This document shows, piece by piece, positions 35,686 through 47,829 of a stretch of DNA of 64,000 nt. Position numbers and translations under genes: made by a program. Numbering within the stretch: the stretch's first letter is position 1; every line of letters begins with the position of its first letter. The notes beneath the pieces were generated by a model, which did no database searches, was not told the DNA's origin, and was given only the letters and a program-made list of their open reading frames with translations. Origin of the DNA: Haberlea rhodopensis (lineage: Eukaryota; Streptophyta; Magnoliopsida; Lamiales; Gesneriaceae); contig CAJQUN010001113.1 of NCBI GenBank assembly GCA_907163345.1, forward strand, positions 1 to 64,000. The letters are read 5' to 3'.

Positions 35686-36480
35686 ATAAATTAAGAACTT
35701 CCGTTTTTCCTTCATTGAGTTTTGTTTTTGATTTCTTGTTTTGTTGAGTTTTAGTTAGTTTGTTTGTTTTTGAGTTTGTCGGGGAATGAATTCGTGTATT
35801 TTCTATTGCAGATGTGAAAGCAAGAGCAAGTTGGTTATAGGCGAGGCAATCCGAGAGAAAAATGTTGAAAAAAAAATTTTCAAATTTTGGTTGCTGCTGC
35901 TGGCGATCGATCGGTGAAAATCTCGATCGATCGCCCGAATTTTTAAAAATGACATTGTGCCTACTGCCTCGCTCGATCGATCGAGAATTTTTCCGATCGA
36001 TCGAGCGAGAGAAAATTTTGAAAAAAATAAGGGCACAGACGCAGCATTCATCACTCTCCCACTAAATTTTTCTCCTCTCCAAAACAAAGCCCTAGCCGCC
36101 TCTTTCAAATCCATTCATCTAATCTCCTCATTTTGTTCATCAAATTTCAAATTACTTCAACTCTAAGAAGTAATATTCATTCTAATGAGATTTTCGTTTC
36201 AGATTTGAAGAATTGCAAGGCCGATTGGGTAGAAGTGCATCAAAAGGAGAATTCCAAGCCAAGTGCCAAACATTCACAAGATCGGATTTTTAAGCGGTAA
36301 TTGGTTTCTAATTCTCAAAGATTTTATCTTTTGGTGCTAATTTTTGAATTGTAGTAGCAGTGGGTTAGGAAGGATTGAAATTTGGAGGAAGTTTTGTGGT
36401 ATTGAAGGGTGTCGGATTGACAGTGTTGTGGGGTGTTAGTTGAATTGAATTGTATTAGTTGGGAATCAGTTGGCAAGAGA
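35686..36480 (+). promoter_or_regulatory. Inter-ORF region of element A with palindrome pairs, possible internal promoter
   Basis: About 800 bp separate the hairpin from the extra ORF. CGATCGATCG cores start at 35904/35924 and 35974/35994 (20 bp within pairs, 70 bp between), the same geometry as in the LTR. A leader-like stretch with CCCTAGCCGCC follows at about 36088, as in the leader part of the LTRs. A second promoter or processing site for the extra ORF is inferred. Confidence 0.5.
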
Positions 36481-37710
36481 ATGTCATCCAGAAAGAGGTC
36501 AAAGCAGGCGGAAGCTTCTCAGAAGCAAAAGCAGGCAGAGGCCACTGTTTCTGAGCCAGTTTATGATGAACAGAAGTTTCTCAATGCCAAGATTGCTGAG
36601 TTATACCCCATCTACCATAAGAAACCCCTGAGCCGTGAAAGGGGAATGAGCTTGGATAAATTGGAGTGTCCTGTCATTAGGACAGTACGCCGAAAAGGAT
36701 GGTTTCAATTCATTCAGACACCGATTGATGCTGTGGTGCCGCTGGTAAGGGAGTTTTACACGAATCTTCGAGCTGTTAGACCAGGGCACCAAGTAAGTGT
36801 TTATGTTCGAGGGAAGGATGTGTTGGTGGATCGAGCTGCAATCAACAATATTCACCGGATGCCGTTACTTCAAAACTGTGCATACCAATCTTTTAAGAGT
36901 AGCAGGATTGACTACGATGAGGTATTGACAGTTATTGGCAAGCCGGGAGTGGATTGGCAAAGGAATGATAAAGCAGAGCCACAGTTGGTTCTAAAGAAAA
37001 ATTTGAAGCCAGAGGCCCAAGCATGGTTTTCATTTGTCGCCTCGCGGGTCATGCCATCGACCCACACTTCTGAGGTGACAAAAGATAGAGCGGTCCTGGT
37101 TTATGCCATCCTCTCAGGGAAGGAAGTGGATTTCGGCGAGATTATTGCTGATCACATTGCTGAAATTGGAAGTAGCCCACCGACCTCCGCACTACCGTTT
37201 CCATCCACGATCACTGCCTTATGTCAGCGATACGGGGTGACATGGGGGGAAGACGAGGAGCTACTCCCGCCGAAGACACCAATCATTGTAGCCGATCCTA
37301 CGAACCGACGCAGACCTTCGGACACTACACAAGCTGGAGCATCATCCTCTGCTGCAGGAAATACACGTGTTACTTTGGAATCTCTTCATAGGGATCTCCA
37401 AGACATTCGCCTGGAGCAGCAGAGCATTCACAGCATGCAGCGGGACATTCATAGCATGCAGAGAGCATTGCAGATGGACCATGAGCAGGTAGCTCAGCGT
37501 CAGATGGAGTTCATGCATTATCAGAGTGCATGGAACACTGCCATGGCCCAGGGCTTTCCAGGTTTCCAGTTCCCGCCGGAACCACATTTCGCACCTTACC
37601 AGCCACATGCACCTCCACCTTCCGAGTACCCACCATTTCCGCCATATCAGGGCGAGGAGCACCACTACCCAGTCCCCCCTCCGGAGCATGATGAGGACGA
37701 CGATCAGTGA
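36481..37710 (+). CDS. Extra ORF of element A (plant transposon-protein domain, putative)
   Basis: An intact 409-codon frame; I take the ATG at 36481, whose product begins Met-Ser-Ser-Arg-Lys-Arg, over the in-frame ATG at 36433. The N-terminus is basic (possible nuclear signal). Residues of about 60-140 resemble the domain annotated as putative plant transposon protein (Gly-Trp-Phe-Gln-Phe ... Glu-Phe-Tyr-Thr-Asn-Leu ... Val-Arg-Gly-Lys ... Ala-Ile-Asn). Residues of about 295-355 form a Gln/His-rich coiled-coil-like stretch, and the tail is Pro/Tyr/His-rich and ends acidic. It occupies the position of the env-like ORF of Athila elements. No transmembrane segment is obvious. Function unknown. 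Confidence 0.75.
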   Translation: MSSRKRSKQAEASQKQKQAEATVSEPVYDEQKFLNAKIAELYPIYHKKPLSRERGMSLDKLECPVIRTVRRKGWFQFIQTPIDAVVPLVREFYTNLRAVRPGHQVSVYVRGKDVLVDRAAINNIHRMPLLQNCAYQSFKSSRIDYDEVLTVIGKPGVDWQRNDKAEPQLVLKKNLKPEAQAWFSFVASRVMPSTHTSEVTKDRAVLVYAILSGKEVDFGEIIADHIAEIGSSPPTSALPFPSTITALCQRYGVTWGEDEELLPPKTPIIVADPTNRRRPSDTTQAGASSSAAGNTRVTLESLHRDLQDIRLEQQSIHSMQRDIHSMQRALQMDHEQVAQRQMEFMHYQSAWNTAMAQGFPGFQFPPEPHFAPYQPHAPPPSEYPPFPPYQGEEHHYPVPPPEHDEDDDQ

Positions 37711-37721
37711 CGATCGTCGTC
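37696..37721 (+). other. Hairpin with the ORF stop codon in its loop
   Basis: Perfect 10-bp arms GACGACGATC (37696-37705) and GATCGTCGTC (37712-37721) enclose a 6-base loop containing the TGA (37708-37710) of the extra ORF. B' has the same design with one G-U pair (3147-3172 and 43498-43523). Confidence 0.75.
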
Positions 37722-39059
37722 ATGGTATGTGTCTTTGCCATTGCATTTATTTTTCTTGTTCATTGAGGGCAATTCACATGCTAAGTTTGGGGGGGTTTTT
37801 AATTATTTGTATATATCTTGCTTTTGCACATATTGCTACTTGTCTTGTTTCTTTTCCTAGCATGACTGCATGATGTTGAGACTAATTCGTCCTTGAGCAT
37901 TACCAACAAAAAAAAAAAATTTCTATTGATTGAGTTATTCTTGAGAATTGATGAGTTGGAATTGCAACGGTAATTCATGATGAAATTAATCCTCATCTAG
38001 ATAGGAGTCATGGAAATGCTTAACTTGTTTGTATATATCCTTTGTTAACTACATGTCAAAACTGAGGAATACTTTGAGCACCTATTGAGTCATGATTGAG
38101 TGAAGTATGTATTGATTAAATTGAAAACTTGTGTTAACTATGATGAGTCTTGAGTATCTTAGATAACTTTACAGTTTAGTTGAAAGCACTTTGAGGCGAA
38201 ATTTATAATTAGGAACTAGACTTGGAGATGATTTAGGCGATCTTTGGACCGTTTGAGCCTTTCAAGCCTACCTGTTATATATTATTCCTTAGTGTCCCCT
38301 TTTGAGCCTTATTGAAAAAAAAGAATGGTATATGCATTGCATATGATTAGACCCCCATTCGACATTTTTGGCAACTCATTATACCCACCTTGGTTTGAGC
38401 CTAAAATAAAATTTTTACCTACCCCTAGGAGAGTATAATGAATCTCATTCATTGCACAGAATTGTTATATGCAAATGAGTTCAAAAGGAACAAAAGAATG
38501 AGCAAAGAAAAAGAAAAGATGTAGAGAAAAGCCTTGAAAAGAAAAATTCAAAATAAGACCCAAAGTGGCCAAGGCTAGAAAAAAGTTGAAGAGAAGCTCA
38601 AAAATAGTTGAACTGTAAATGATTATACTCTCTTCTTTGAGTTCATCCTACCTTTTCTTTGAAGCCGACACCAAAAGGCCTAACGTTATAAGCTTTCAAG
38701 ACCTTTTGATCCAAGTCTAGGGAACAATTACATTAGTGGAGAAGTGCTGGATAGTAAACTTGTAGAGTGATTCAAAGTAATCTTGACTAGGAGTTAATAT
38801 GGCACATGTTGATGTTAAAGATATATATGTAACTCATGTTTGACAATAGCACACACGCACGTTCCGATGTTGCGATGTATTGTTTAACTTAGGAGAATTG
38901 CTTCTTGTTAAAATGTTGATTGACTTCTATTGATGTGTAAGTAGGATTTCTGAGTTGTTACGTATGTTGTGAAGATGACTCATGCTTAGTATCGAGTTTA
39001 ACTTTTCTTTTTGAGTTTATTGCTTGCTCGAGGACGATCAAGTCTAAGTTTGGGGGAGT
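37722..39059 (+). other. Long 3' UTR of element A with hairpin and purine tract
   Basis: There is no reading frame of note. At 38323-38360 GAATGG and CCATTC enclose a 7-bp inverted repeat (ATATGCA / TGCATAT). A block reading GCGATCTTTGGACC to TTTCAAGCCTACC (about 38238-38272) is shared with B' and C. The purine tract AAGTTTGGGGGAG lies at about 39046-39058, directly before the LTR. Confidence 0.7.
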
Positions 39060-40610
39060 TGATAGGCTTAGATTTGAGTGATTTTAACTGTAATTTCTTC
39101 CCATTTTCCGTACTTTTTCCTGGATGATATTATGCTTTTTGGTGTTTATTCGTTTGTTTCAGGAAATTAGACCGGAAGTGGAAGAAATGAGCTTACATGA
39201 AGATAACGGGCGAAATCGAGGCGTAAAAGAAGAGAAAACAAAAGAAGATGGATCTCCCAAATCTCGATCGATCGAGATTTATTCTCGATCGATCGAGCCA
39301 GCCAGAAGCGAGAATCAGATTTTTTGAAGGCTCGATCGATCGGTGGAAATCTCGATCGATCGAGCGAGGCAGTAACTTCAGCAGCAAATTTTGAGAAATC
39401 TCGATCGATCGGTGGAAATTCTCGATCGATCGAGCGAGGCAGTGAGTGCAAAAGGCTGACGTGAACAGTGCACCGATCGATCGGTGAAAATATCGATCGA
39501 TCGAGACGCGAAATCTGAAGATTTTATTTTCCTTATTTATCGAGATTTTGGGGGCTTTTTAGAGGGGTGGATTCATTTCAAAAAGAGAGACGAATTTTAC
39601 ACAGAATATCAGACGAATTCTAGGTCAAGGAGCCGCCGCCCAACGCCGCCAAGGAGATCCAATCTCCGTTCTTCGTCCAAAGTCGAGCCAATCTCTTCCG
39701 GAGTGCAAGGAAGGAACAAGAGAAGGAATTACGGTGCAACGCACGGATTCATCCATCGTTTATCGTATTTCTGAACCTTAATTTATTTGATTTTCATTTT
39801 CATTTGAAGTTTTTGAGGTCGAGAGACAATTAAACTCATCTGTATTTGATTTGAATTGAATTTGGTTTATATTATTGAAGTTTTCGTTCGTTGTGTTTGA
39901 TATATTGATTCATTGGTATTTGAGCGTATTGATATTTATTGTTCATAGATTGATTGCATGTGTAGATCAAAGTCTAGCTAGCTTTGATTGAATTTGAGAG
40001 TTACAACCGAGATCGAGAGATAACGTTGTAACACGCTCCATTAATTTATGATGTATGTCACGATTGAGATCGAGAGATGATATCGCATACGTGAGAACTT
40101 GAAATCGAAAGATTTAGAGTTATAAGGTTTTGATAATTTAAGCAACTTTGAATTAGTAAATAGGTGCACGAGAGTGACTTATTCTAATTTATTGTTAGTT
40201 TCGTTACAGCTCGAGAGAGTGTATCGAATAATAGTGAAAACCTTTCACCTTTAAAATCAATTGAGTGCTAATTTGAGAATTCCATTGGATCAGTAGAGAT
40301 AATATAATTGAACGACGAGCTTGGTAATTTTCTCGAGTGACTTACCTTCGCATTTCCGGAACCATTCTATTCTTTGTTTCTAGTTTAATCTTTATTCTTT
40401 AGTTTAATCTAGCTTTAGTTAATCAAACTTCTTTTATCGTAGGCTAAATATAATTTTATTAATCTTATTTGGTACTTATACGTTAGTCCCTGTGGATTCG
40501 ACAACCTGTACTTAATTTTCACTATACTAAAACTTGACAACCGTGCACTTGCGGTAGAATCGCTTCAACCCATTCTTTGAAATATCTTTTGTTTAAAAAT
40601 AAAGCGGTCA
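39060..40610 (+). mobile_element. 3' LTR of element A
   Basis: It matches the 5' LTR apart from one missing T near the start, one missing G near 39320 and one substitution near 40268. Palindrome pairs start at 39265/39286, 39333/39353, 39402/39423 and 39474/39494. It is followed by the TSD ATTCC. Confidence 0.93.
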
Positions 40611-40615
40611 ATTCC

Positions 40616-40696
40616 TAAAACATAAAAATATATAGAAATCACTACAAAAACCACTCTAAAATCATAGTAAAATAAGTGTAAAAATCACACTTATAA
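40616..40696 (-). mobile_element. Distal piece of B' 3' LTR
   Basis: This is the start of the B' LTR, separated from the rest by element A. Its terminal dinucleotide is TT rather than TG. To the right lies the minus-strand purine tract (TTTAAGTTTGAGGGAG). Confidence 0.8.
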
Positions 40697-40883
40697 ACTC
40701 CCTCAAACTTAAACTTGATCGTCTTGAGCAAGAAATAAGATCCAAAAGTAGAGTTCAATATTGAAGATTCAAATGAACCAATTCACAGTCAATCATGTAG
40801 CTCAGACATCTCACTCATAGACAACCAAGAGTCAATCAGAAAATTTAACAAGTCGTGTTTTCTCCTAGATCAAGCAGCATGTC

Positions 40884-42387
40884 TTTTTACACTTATTTTA
40901 ATATAAGATTAGGGGTGTTTTTGTAGTGATTCGTGGGAAATATTATGCGTTTTGGTAAATATTTGTATATTTCAGGAATTCAGGTCCAATGCATAAAAGT
41001 GGATGAATTAAGCTTAAAATGATGAAAAAAGACCAAACCGAACAAACATGGAAGATGAGGGACGAAAGTGAAAAATCCTGAAAATCAGACTCACGATCGA
41101 TTGGTATATATGGGCGATCGATCGCCGCATACCAGTGCACAACCGCGATCGATCGGTAAGGATCAGTGATCAATCGGCCCGAGGCCGAATCAACTCGCGA
41201 TCGATCGGTAATTATTGGCGATCGATCGCCGCATATGAGATTTTGAAAATAAAACAGAATAGTCTGGCAATCGATCGGCACCTTGTCGCGATCGATCGCC
41301 AGACCCGATAAACTCGAGATTTCCTTCCTTATCAAGTGATTTTGTGTCCAAACTTGTGGGGACTCGCCCAACATTATTTAAGGGACAATTCAGACGAAAT
41401 TGGGGACTCTTTGGCTCACTTTTGACCTACACAAGTAGCTTCCTTCATCAATCATCCTCCCCAACAATCCATATACCACCACCATTGAAGAGGAGACGCG
41501 TTGGAAGAGACGGACGACGGAGCAATGCAAGGAGTCAACGCCTCTCGTTATTTCCGTATTTCTAACTTTAGTTCTACATTTTTTTTATCAGATTATGATA
41601 TTTAGTTTTGTTCAATACAATTTTATGCATTGTTATTTGATGGAAATAGTTGGCTAAGTTTGTTGTCAAGACTTAGGGGATCATTTGTATGAACCCATGA
41701 TTTAATTTTTTTGATTGATTCTTGTTTATATAAATGCATAGATCATTGTTCTTCATGCTTTTAAGGGTTTGACCATCCTTGAATGATAATAAATTACAAT
41801 TGAGATCGAGAGATAAAATTGGAATTCGATATAGTGATGTATGCCATGGATTTCAGACTGATATCGAGAGATAAAGTCAAATACATGTGTGATAGCTATA
41901 GATTTACCAAAATCGAAGGCTAGAAAGTTTTTATAAATCAACTTACAATATTAATTGTTCAATAAGGATACGAGAGTGGCTTATTGTTACGTTAATATTA
42001 TATTTGTTATAGCCGGACCAAGATATAGCAAGTGAATTAGGAAAACTCGCCACCTTAGATTGTTTGAATTTAATTCTTAACTAATAGGCGAATTGTGGGG
42101 GATTACATAGGTGAACCAAAAGTCTTGATAATTGTTTCTTTTGATTATATTCTCATTCATCACTGTTTGCTTATGTTGATTTTGAGTTAATTTGTCACTT
42201 TAGTTTCTAAATCACAACCGTTTATCGTAGACTAAATATAGTAAAACTAGTGGAGTTTGGTAGTTATTTCCTAGTCCTCGTGGGTTCGACACTCATACTT
42301 ATATTATCATTATACTAAAACTTGACACTGTGCACTTGCGGTAGAGAATCGCTACACTGGAAAATACTATTAAAATAATAGCGATCA
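40884..42387 (+). mobile_element. Solo LTR of Athila-like family B (right copy)
   Basis: It is flanked by ATGTC (40879-40883 and 42388-42392) inside the B' 3' UTR and lacks the first 11-12 bp of the LTR. Palindrome pairs start at 41094/41115, 41146/41167, 41198/41219 and 41268/41289, all 21 bp apart, with pair intervals of 52, 52 and 70 bp. Confidence 0.87.
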
Positions 42388-42392
42388 ATGTC

Positions 42393-44449
42393 TCCAAATC
42401 AGAACGTGCATGTGTGCTATTGTCACTTTCAAGATTCATGCAATCTTCATAGATCAAATCATGTTAGTTAATAAAAGTTAAGATTATCGTTGAGCACCCC
42501 ATATGCCTATTTTCAAACACTTCTTCACTAATGTAGTCACTCCCTAGATTTGGATCAAAAGGTCTTTTTAAGCTTGTAATGTTAGACCTAGGTGTTGGCT
42601 TCAAAGAAAAGATAGGATAGCACAAAGAAGAGAGTATAATCATGTAATGTTCATAATTTAGCACAAATTTGAGCTTCTCTTCCTTTTCTTTTATAGCCTT
42701 GGTCATTTTGGGTCTTATTTAGATACTTTTTCTCAAGTCTCTTTCTATTCTCTTCTTTTCCCATTCATAATTTTTTTCAACAATAAGCTCATCAAAATAT
42801 AGCAATTCATGTGAATCTAATGAGATTCATTATAATCCCTTTAGGCAAGGATAATATTTTTCAATTTAGGCTCAAAACAGGTGGGTATAATGAGTTTGCC
42901 AATCAATGTTGAATGGAGGCTAATAGTATGTTAAACATACACCATTCTTTTTCAGTTAAGCTCAAAAGTGGACACTGGTGATTGATGTATACATGGTAAG
43001 CTTTAAAGGCTCAAACATATCAAAGATCTCCTAGATCATCTCCAAATCAAGTTGATGACTATAAAATTTCGCCTTGAAGTGTCATAATCAAATAGGTTCT
43101 AACGTACTCTAAGATACTAAAAAACAGTTCATCAAGTTCACAAAGATTTTCACTACTCCAAATGCAATTCACAACATTATGACTCAAAGGTGCTAAAAAT
43201 TTTCCTCATCTTTGACAGCTAACTCAAAACAAGATATTCACAAACAAGTCTTACAATCATCAAAAATCAAGTTGACATGCATAGTGAGATTAATATCATC
43301 ATGGAATATAGACCACTACTATGATTCATTCTTTTCTCACTAATTGAACTCATTTTCAAGAAATTTTTTGTTGGTGCTCAAAGAACGATACAATTCCAAA
43401 GAAAAAAACATGACTTAGTAATGTACTCCCCCAAACTTAATTCATGCATTGTTCTCAATGTAATCATCATGGAAAATAAGACAAAACCGTTACCTTTGAC
43501 GACGACCATCAGTGATCGTCGTCCAATTCCTCGCCAGCTCGTGGGGTATGTTGTTGGAAAACATGACAGCACACATGGAGTCGCTCACCAAAATCAAAAG
43601 CAAAAGCAAAAAGCAAACTAAAACAGAATTCAAAAACAGAGAACGGATAAGAAAGAGTTCTTGATTTATAGTCCCAAGCTGGACTTTTTACCAATTAAGA
43701 TCAAGTGCCGCAGGGGGCACTGGGGGATGATTTTCCATCATCCACATGGTAATGTCGTAACCACTTCTCTTTTACCGTGAACAGTGCCCCATTGTCATCT
43801 ATAAATTGATAGTGCTGCATGGTAGAACCTCGACCACTTTGAAAGGTCCAGCCCATGGTGAGTCTGTCTTCCATGGAAATAGTCGCATCTTTTCTCTATT
43901 CATTAAAACCAAGTCTCCCTCACAGAATTTCCTCCTCTTTGATGGGCATTTTATTTTGATGTAATCATCACTTTCTTCTCCTTCTTCTTGTCATTGGTCT
44001 CATCCACTTTGTTCCAAAAATTTTCTTCCAGCTTCTCCTTGCAATCACCTAGCACCATATCAAAGGGAAGAGTATCAATCACATTAACTTTAGAGAGTTT
44101 GAAACATCTTGAAAGTGATTTGATCCTCTCCTACACGGAGGATCAACTTCCCCTCTTGAACATCAATTAGTGCCTTCCCGTTGCTAGGACTGGTCTTCCT
44201 AGGATCAATGGCATATCATGATCATCCTTCATGTCCAGCACTATAAAATCCACCGAAACGGTGAATTTATCGACTTTGATTGGCACATCCTCAACTATCC
44301 CTTGAGGGCACTTGATTGACTTGTCCACCATCTGCAGTGAAACGTTGACTAGCTTTAGCTCTTTTAAGCCCAGCTTCCTGTAAATAGACGAAGGCCTCAG
44401 ATTTACACTTGCACCCAAATCACATACAGATATATGAAAAGACATGTAA
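42393..44449 (-). pseudogene. B' internal region (right copy): protease, pol deletion, 3' UTR
   Basis: The contents and order are those of 2044-4098: protease frame with Cys-Asp-Leu-Gly-Ala-Ser (44445-44167), integrase tail remnant, post-pol hairpin, stop-loop hairpin (43498-43523) and 3' UTR hairpin (42911-42947). The protease is cut at 44450 by the Sirevirus insertion and continues at 63163. Confidence 0.83.
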
Positions 44450-44454
44450 TTGAT

Positions 44455-45771
44455 TGTTGAGAAACGATTTCTAAGTTTTGGTGATTACAAACATCTAGCG
44501 GATGAAGACACCTACCGGATGAAGACACCTACTGGATGAAGACATCTACCGGGTAAAGACATCTACCGGGTGAAGACATCTACTGGATGAAGACATCTAC
44601 CGGGTGAAGACATCTACCGGGTGAAGACATCTACCGGATGAAGACACCTACCGGATGAAGACACCTACTGGATGAACTCATCTACCGGGTGAAGACATCT
44701 ACCGGATGAAGACACCTACCGAATGAAGACACCTACTAGATACAGATATCTACTGGACTGAGATACTCACTAGATAAAGACATCTACTGGAATAGACAAC
44801 CACTGTATTATTACTCCACCGAATAAAGACTTCCACCGGATAAAGACATCTACTGCATGAAGTCTTTCATCAAGTCTAACCAACATCTACTGAGCTAAAA
44901 AGTACGACTGAATACTGAAGTTACAAGACCAGTTGAAGTGAATCCAGCAGCGGATTGAAGACAAAGTAAGTACAATTCCGTCTGACAAAGGTACAACAGA
45001 GCGACGAGCACTACGAAATTATCGCCACCAATTCCGTCAGATTGTAAGAGCCGTTGCTGAACAAAAATGGAAGGAAGATAAAATGGAGAAGAAAACATAT
45101 TCTACGATGAACCTTCCATACCAAGAAAGTTTACCGTTGGAAATAAAGTCTATAAATACAGATGCCGAATGAATGAAGAAAAGAGTTGAATCCACTGACA
45201 ATCGATTATTCTATACATTCAAATAGAGAAATTTATCAAGTCATAATTATCTGAAGATTCAGCTAGAGCAAGGAACACCTACTCGTATATCAAAGATCAA
45301 GTTAAACTGGTGTACTGCTCAAAGATCGTTCAAGAACACTCAAAGCGTACAAGTGTAATAGTCATTCACAGGAGTGTTAGATAGTTTACTTTGTAAACAA
45401 ATCATATGCATTGTGTTGCTAAGAGTTTAGGCTAAGCTGTGTGAAAGCCTAAAGAGGTTGTATACTGTAAAGTGTAAACCAAAGTCTTCTAGTGTATCCT
45501 TCCTGCAAAGGAAGAAGGGGAGAAGTAGAAGCGTTGTGCTTTGAACTTCCAGAAACAATCTCTGTGTTCTTTACTTGCTTTTTATTGTTTACTTTAGTTA
45601 ACTCACAAGTGCAGCAGACGTTTTCCGCACTTCACTTAGTGTCTGCTGACTTGCTTATTTGATTGAGAAGCTACTGCATCACTTAACAGTTTGCAGTAAT
45701 CAGCCAAAGATCAGAATTTGAGGGCAGTGTTTATTCAACCCCCCCTTCTAAACACGCCTCCGATCCTAACA
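44455..45771 (+). mobile_element. 5' LTR of Sirevirus D
   Basis: It starts TGTTGAG, ends CTAACA and is 1317 bp long. The 17-bp tandem repeats span about 44493-44735. The primer site TGGTATCAGAGC (45774-45785) follows after two bases and matches initiator tRNA-Met. Confidence 0.93.
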
Positions 45772-45821
45772 AGTGGTATCAGAGCAAGGTCTTCTCAATC
45801 TTGAAATATATTAAAGTTCAA

Positions 45822-47785
45822 ATGGCATCATTCAGCAAGATCCCTATGTTCAAGAAGGATGAGTATGATGACTGGAGAATCCGTATGCAAGCACATGTAA
45901 GTGCTCAAGATGATGATATGTGGTACGTGATTACTGATGGACCCATGAAGATTATGAAAATCAATACAGCTGCCTCTATCACAACTGGTGAACCACAGAT
46001 GGTAGAGAAGGAAAGATCTCAGTGGTCAAATGAAGAAAAAAAGAAGGCCAATCTGGACAATGTTGCAAAGGACACTTTGTTCAAAACTTTGGACAAAAAT
46101 ATGTTCAACAAGATCAAAATGTGTCCCACAGCAAAAGACATCTGGGAGAAGATTGCTCAACTTTGCGAAGGAAATGATCAAACAAAAGAGAACAAGCTCA
46201 CTATGCATTACAGAAGTTTGAGCACATCAAGATGACAAATGGAGAGACTCTCAACGAATATGATGAGAGAGTGACTGGTATAATAAATGAACTTAGCAGT
46301 CTGGGTAAGGAGTTACCCAACAGAGAAGTCATTCTCAAGGTGATGAGAGGTCTCCCAAGAGAATGGGATGTCAAGACAATTGCAATGAGAGAGTCGAAGG
46401 ACATAAACAAGATAGATCTACATGATCTATTCGCTGACTTAAAAGCTTATGAATTTGAACTAGGTATCCGGGTGGAAGATGAACCCAGTACAAGTCAACC
46501 AACCAAAGCTCTCACTGCATCGGAGTCCTTGCCTACTTCTACAGAGATGACTCCAGAAAAGATATGTAATGATGCTATGGCAATGTTCGTGAAAAAGTTT
46601 CGGAAATTCATGAAGAAGAACCAGAAATCTTATCAATCATATCCTCGAAGGCAGAGTTCCAAGGGAAAGTCAGAAGAAGAAGAGCGAGTGTGCTTCAACT
46701 GCCTCAAACCAGGGCACTTCATTGCAGACTGTCCTAAACCCAAGAAGGATGATCACAAAAGCGGAGCCAAGGATTACAGAAAATCCAAGGAAACCAGAAG
46801 ATCATCCAGAAGGGACAGAGATCAAAAAGTGTTGATGACTGAAGAAAGCAAGAGCAAATGGGCTGATTCTGAGTCAGAGTCAGAAGAAACAACGAGCTCA
46901 TCAAGCGAGAGTGAAGATGAAGAAGTCCACTGCTTAATGGCAAATGATGAGATTGAGGTACACGAGTCTAACCTATCTGAATTTACACATAGTGAACTTA
47001 CCAATGCATTGCAGGACATGATCAATGAGTATCGGACGTTATATGAATCCTTTGAAAGCTATAAGACTGAGCACTCAATCCCAAATGAAACGCATAAAAA
47101 CAAACTTGATTGTGAACAATTGAGGGAGTTGAACTGCTTAAGAGAAACATCCAGTCTCCTAGTGAAAGAAAGAGATGAAGCCAAGTGTGCTTACCAGAAA
47201 CTTAGCAAACTGGTTAGCACTTGGAATGCGTCTACTACCAGAAAGGATGAAATGCTTGAGTCTATAAGGCTTGCTGGTGATTTAACCGGCATAGGCTATA
47301 ATAGCAATGACGGCAGTTCATCTTGTAACGAACCTCAACCGTGTCTAACAAAAAGCAAGGTTCAACCAATGAACTTTGTAAGATCTAGCACAGTATATGA
47401 CCCTTATGAACTGGTTAAAGAACCTGTTAAAGCAACACTCATCAAGGAACAGACACTGCACAGGGGTATCGGTTATGTAGAACCACTCAAAGAGGCTAAA
47501 CCGAGACAAAAGTTCAGAAATAAACTTAAACCCACTGGTCGAGCAGCTAGAGAGGTTAAACCCAACTCGTACTACAACTGTAAGCATGTCCAGAAGAGGT
47601 ATATGCTCTATAACAGGAACTACAAACCAAAAGCACATGCATACACATATTATCACACTACACGTTCTAGACCTTCACCATCACTGTTTATTACACACAC
47701 ATTTCAGAACACACACCGACCTAAGCTACTCAAGGTCATACAAGTGTGGGTTCCGAAAGGACTAATCCCGCCTGGACCCAAGTAG
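45822..47785 (+). pseudogene. Sirevirus D gag, frameshifted
   Basis: I choose the ATG at 45822, 36 bp after the primer site, over the in-frame ATG at 45801, because the product then starts at the conserved Sirevirus Gag N-terminus. The Gag core shifts frame at about 46203 (one base short) and then stays open for 517 codons. A zinc knuckle Cys-X2-Cys-X4-His-X4-Cys lies at about 46690-46735, followed by a Lys/Arg- and Ser/Glu-rich stretch and a coiled-coil-like segment. TAG at 47783-47785 ends the frame before the protease. Confidence 0.88.
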
Positions 47786-47829
47786 GATTGGGTACCAATC
47801 ATTTATTTTCGCTTTAATTGTAGATATCT

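Larger units (their letters stand above)
32629..40610 (+). mobile_element. Athila-like element A, complete ends, gag plus extra ORF, no pol
   Basis: It has two nearly identical LTRs (1553 and 1551 bp; I count three differences by eye) and a 5-bp target duplication ATTCC (32624-32628 and 40611-40615). The primer site matches tRNA-Asp, and the purine tract precedes the 3' LTR. Inside are gag (34371-35651) and an extra ORF (36481-37710). Protease, RT, RNase H and integrase are all missing: gag passes straight into the post-pol hairpin. It is therefore young but non-autonomous. Confidence 0.95.
40350..45916. repeat. Segmental duplication, right copy
   Basis: This is the counterpart of 1-5538. 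In this copy all nested elements continue intact past 45916 (the Sirevirus gag goes on), so it is the ancestral arrangement and the left copy is the truncated one. Confidence 0.93.

Noticed and set aside
47345..47656. 103-codon minus-strand frame opposite Sirevirus gag
   Set aside because: It is a shadow of the sense gag frame, whose zinc knuckle and flanks fix the coding strand.
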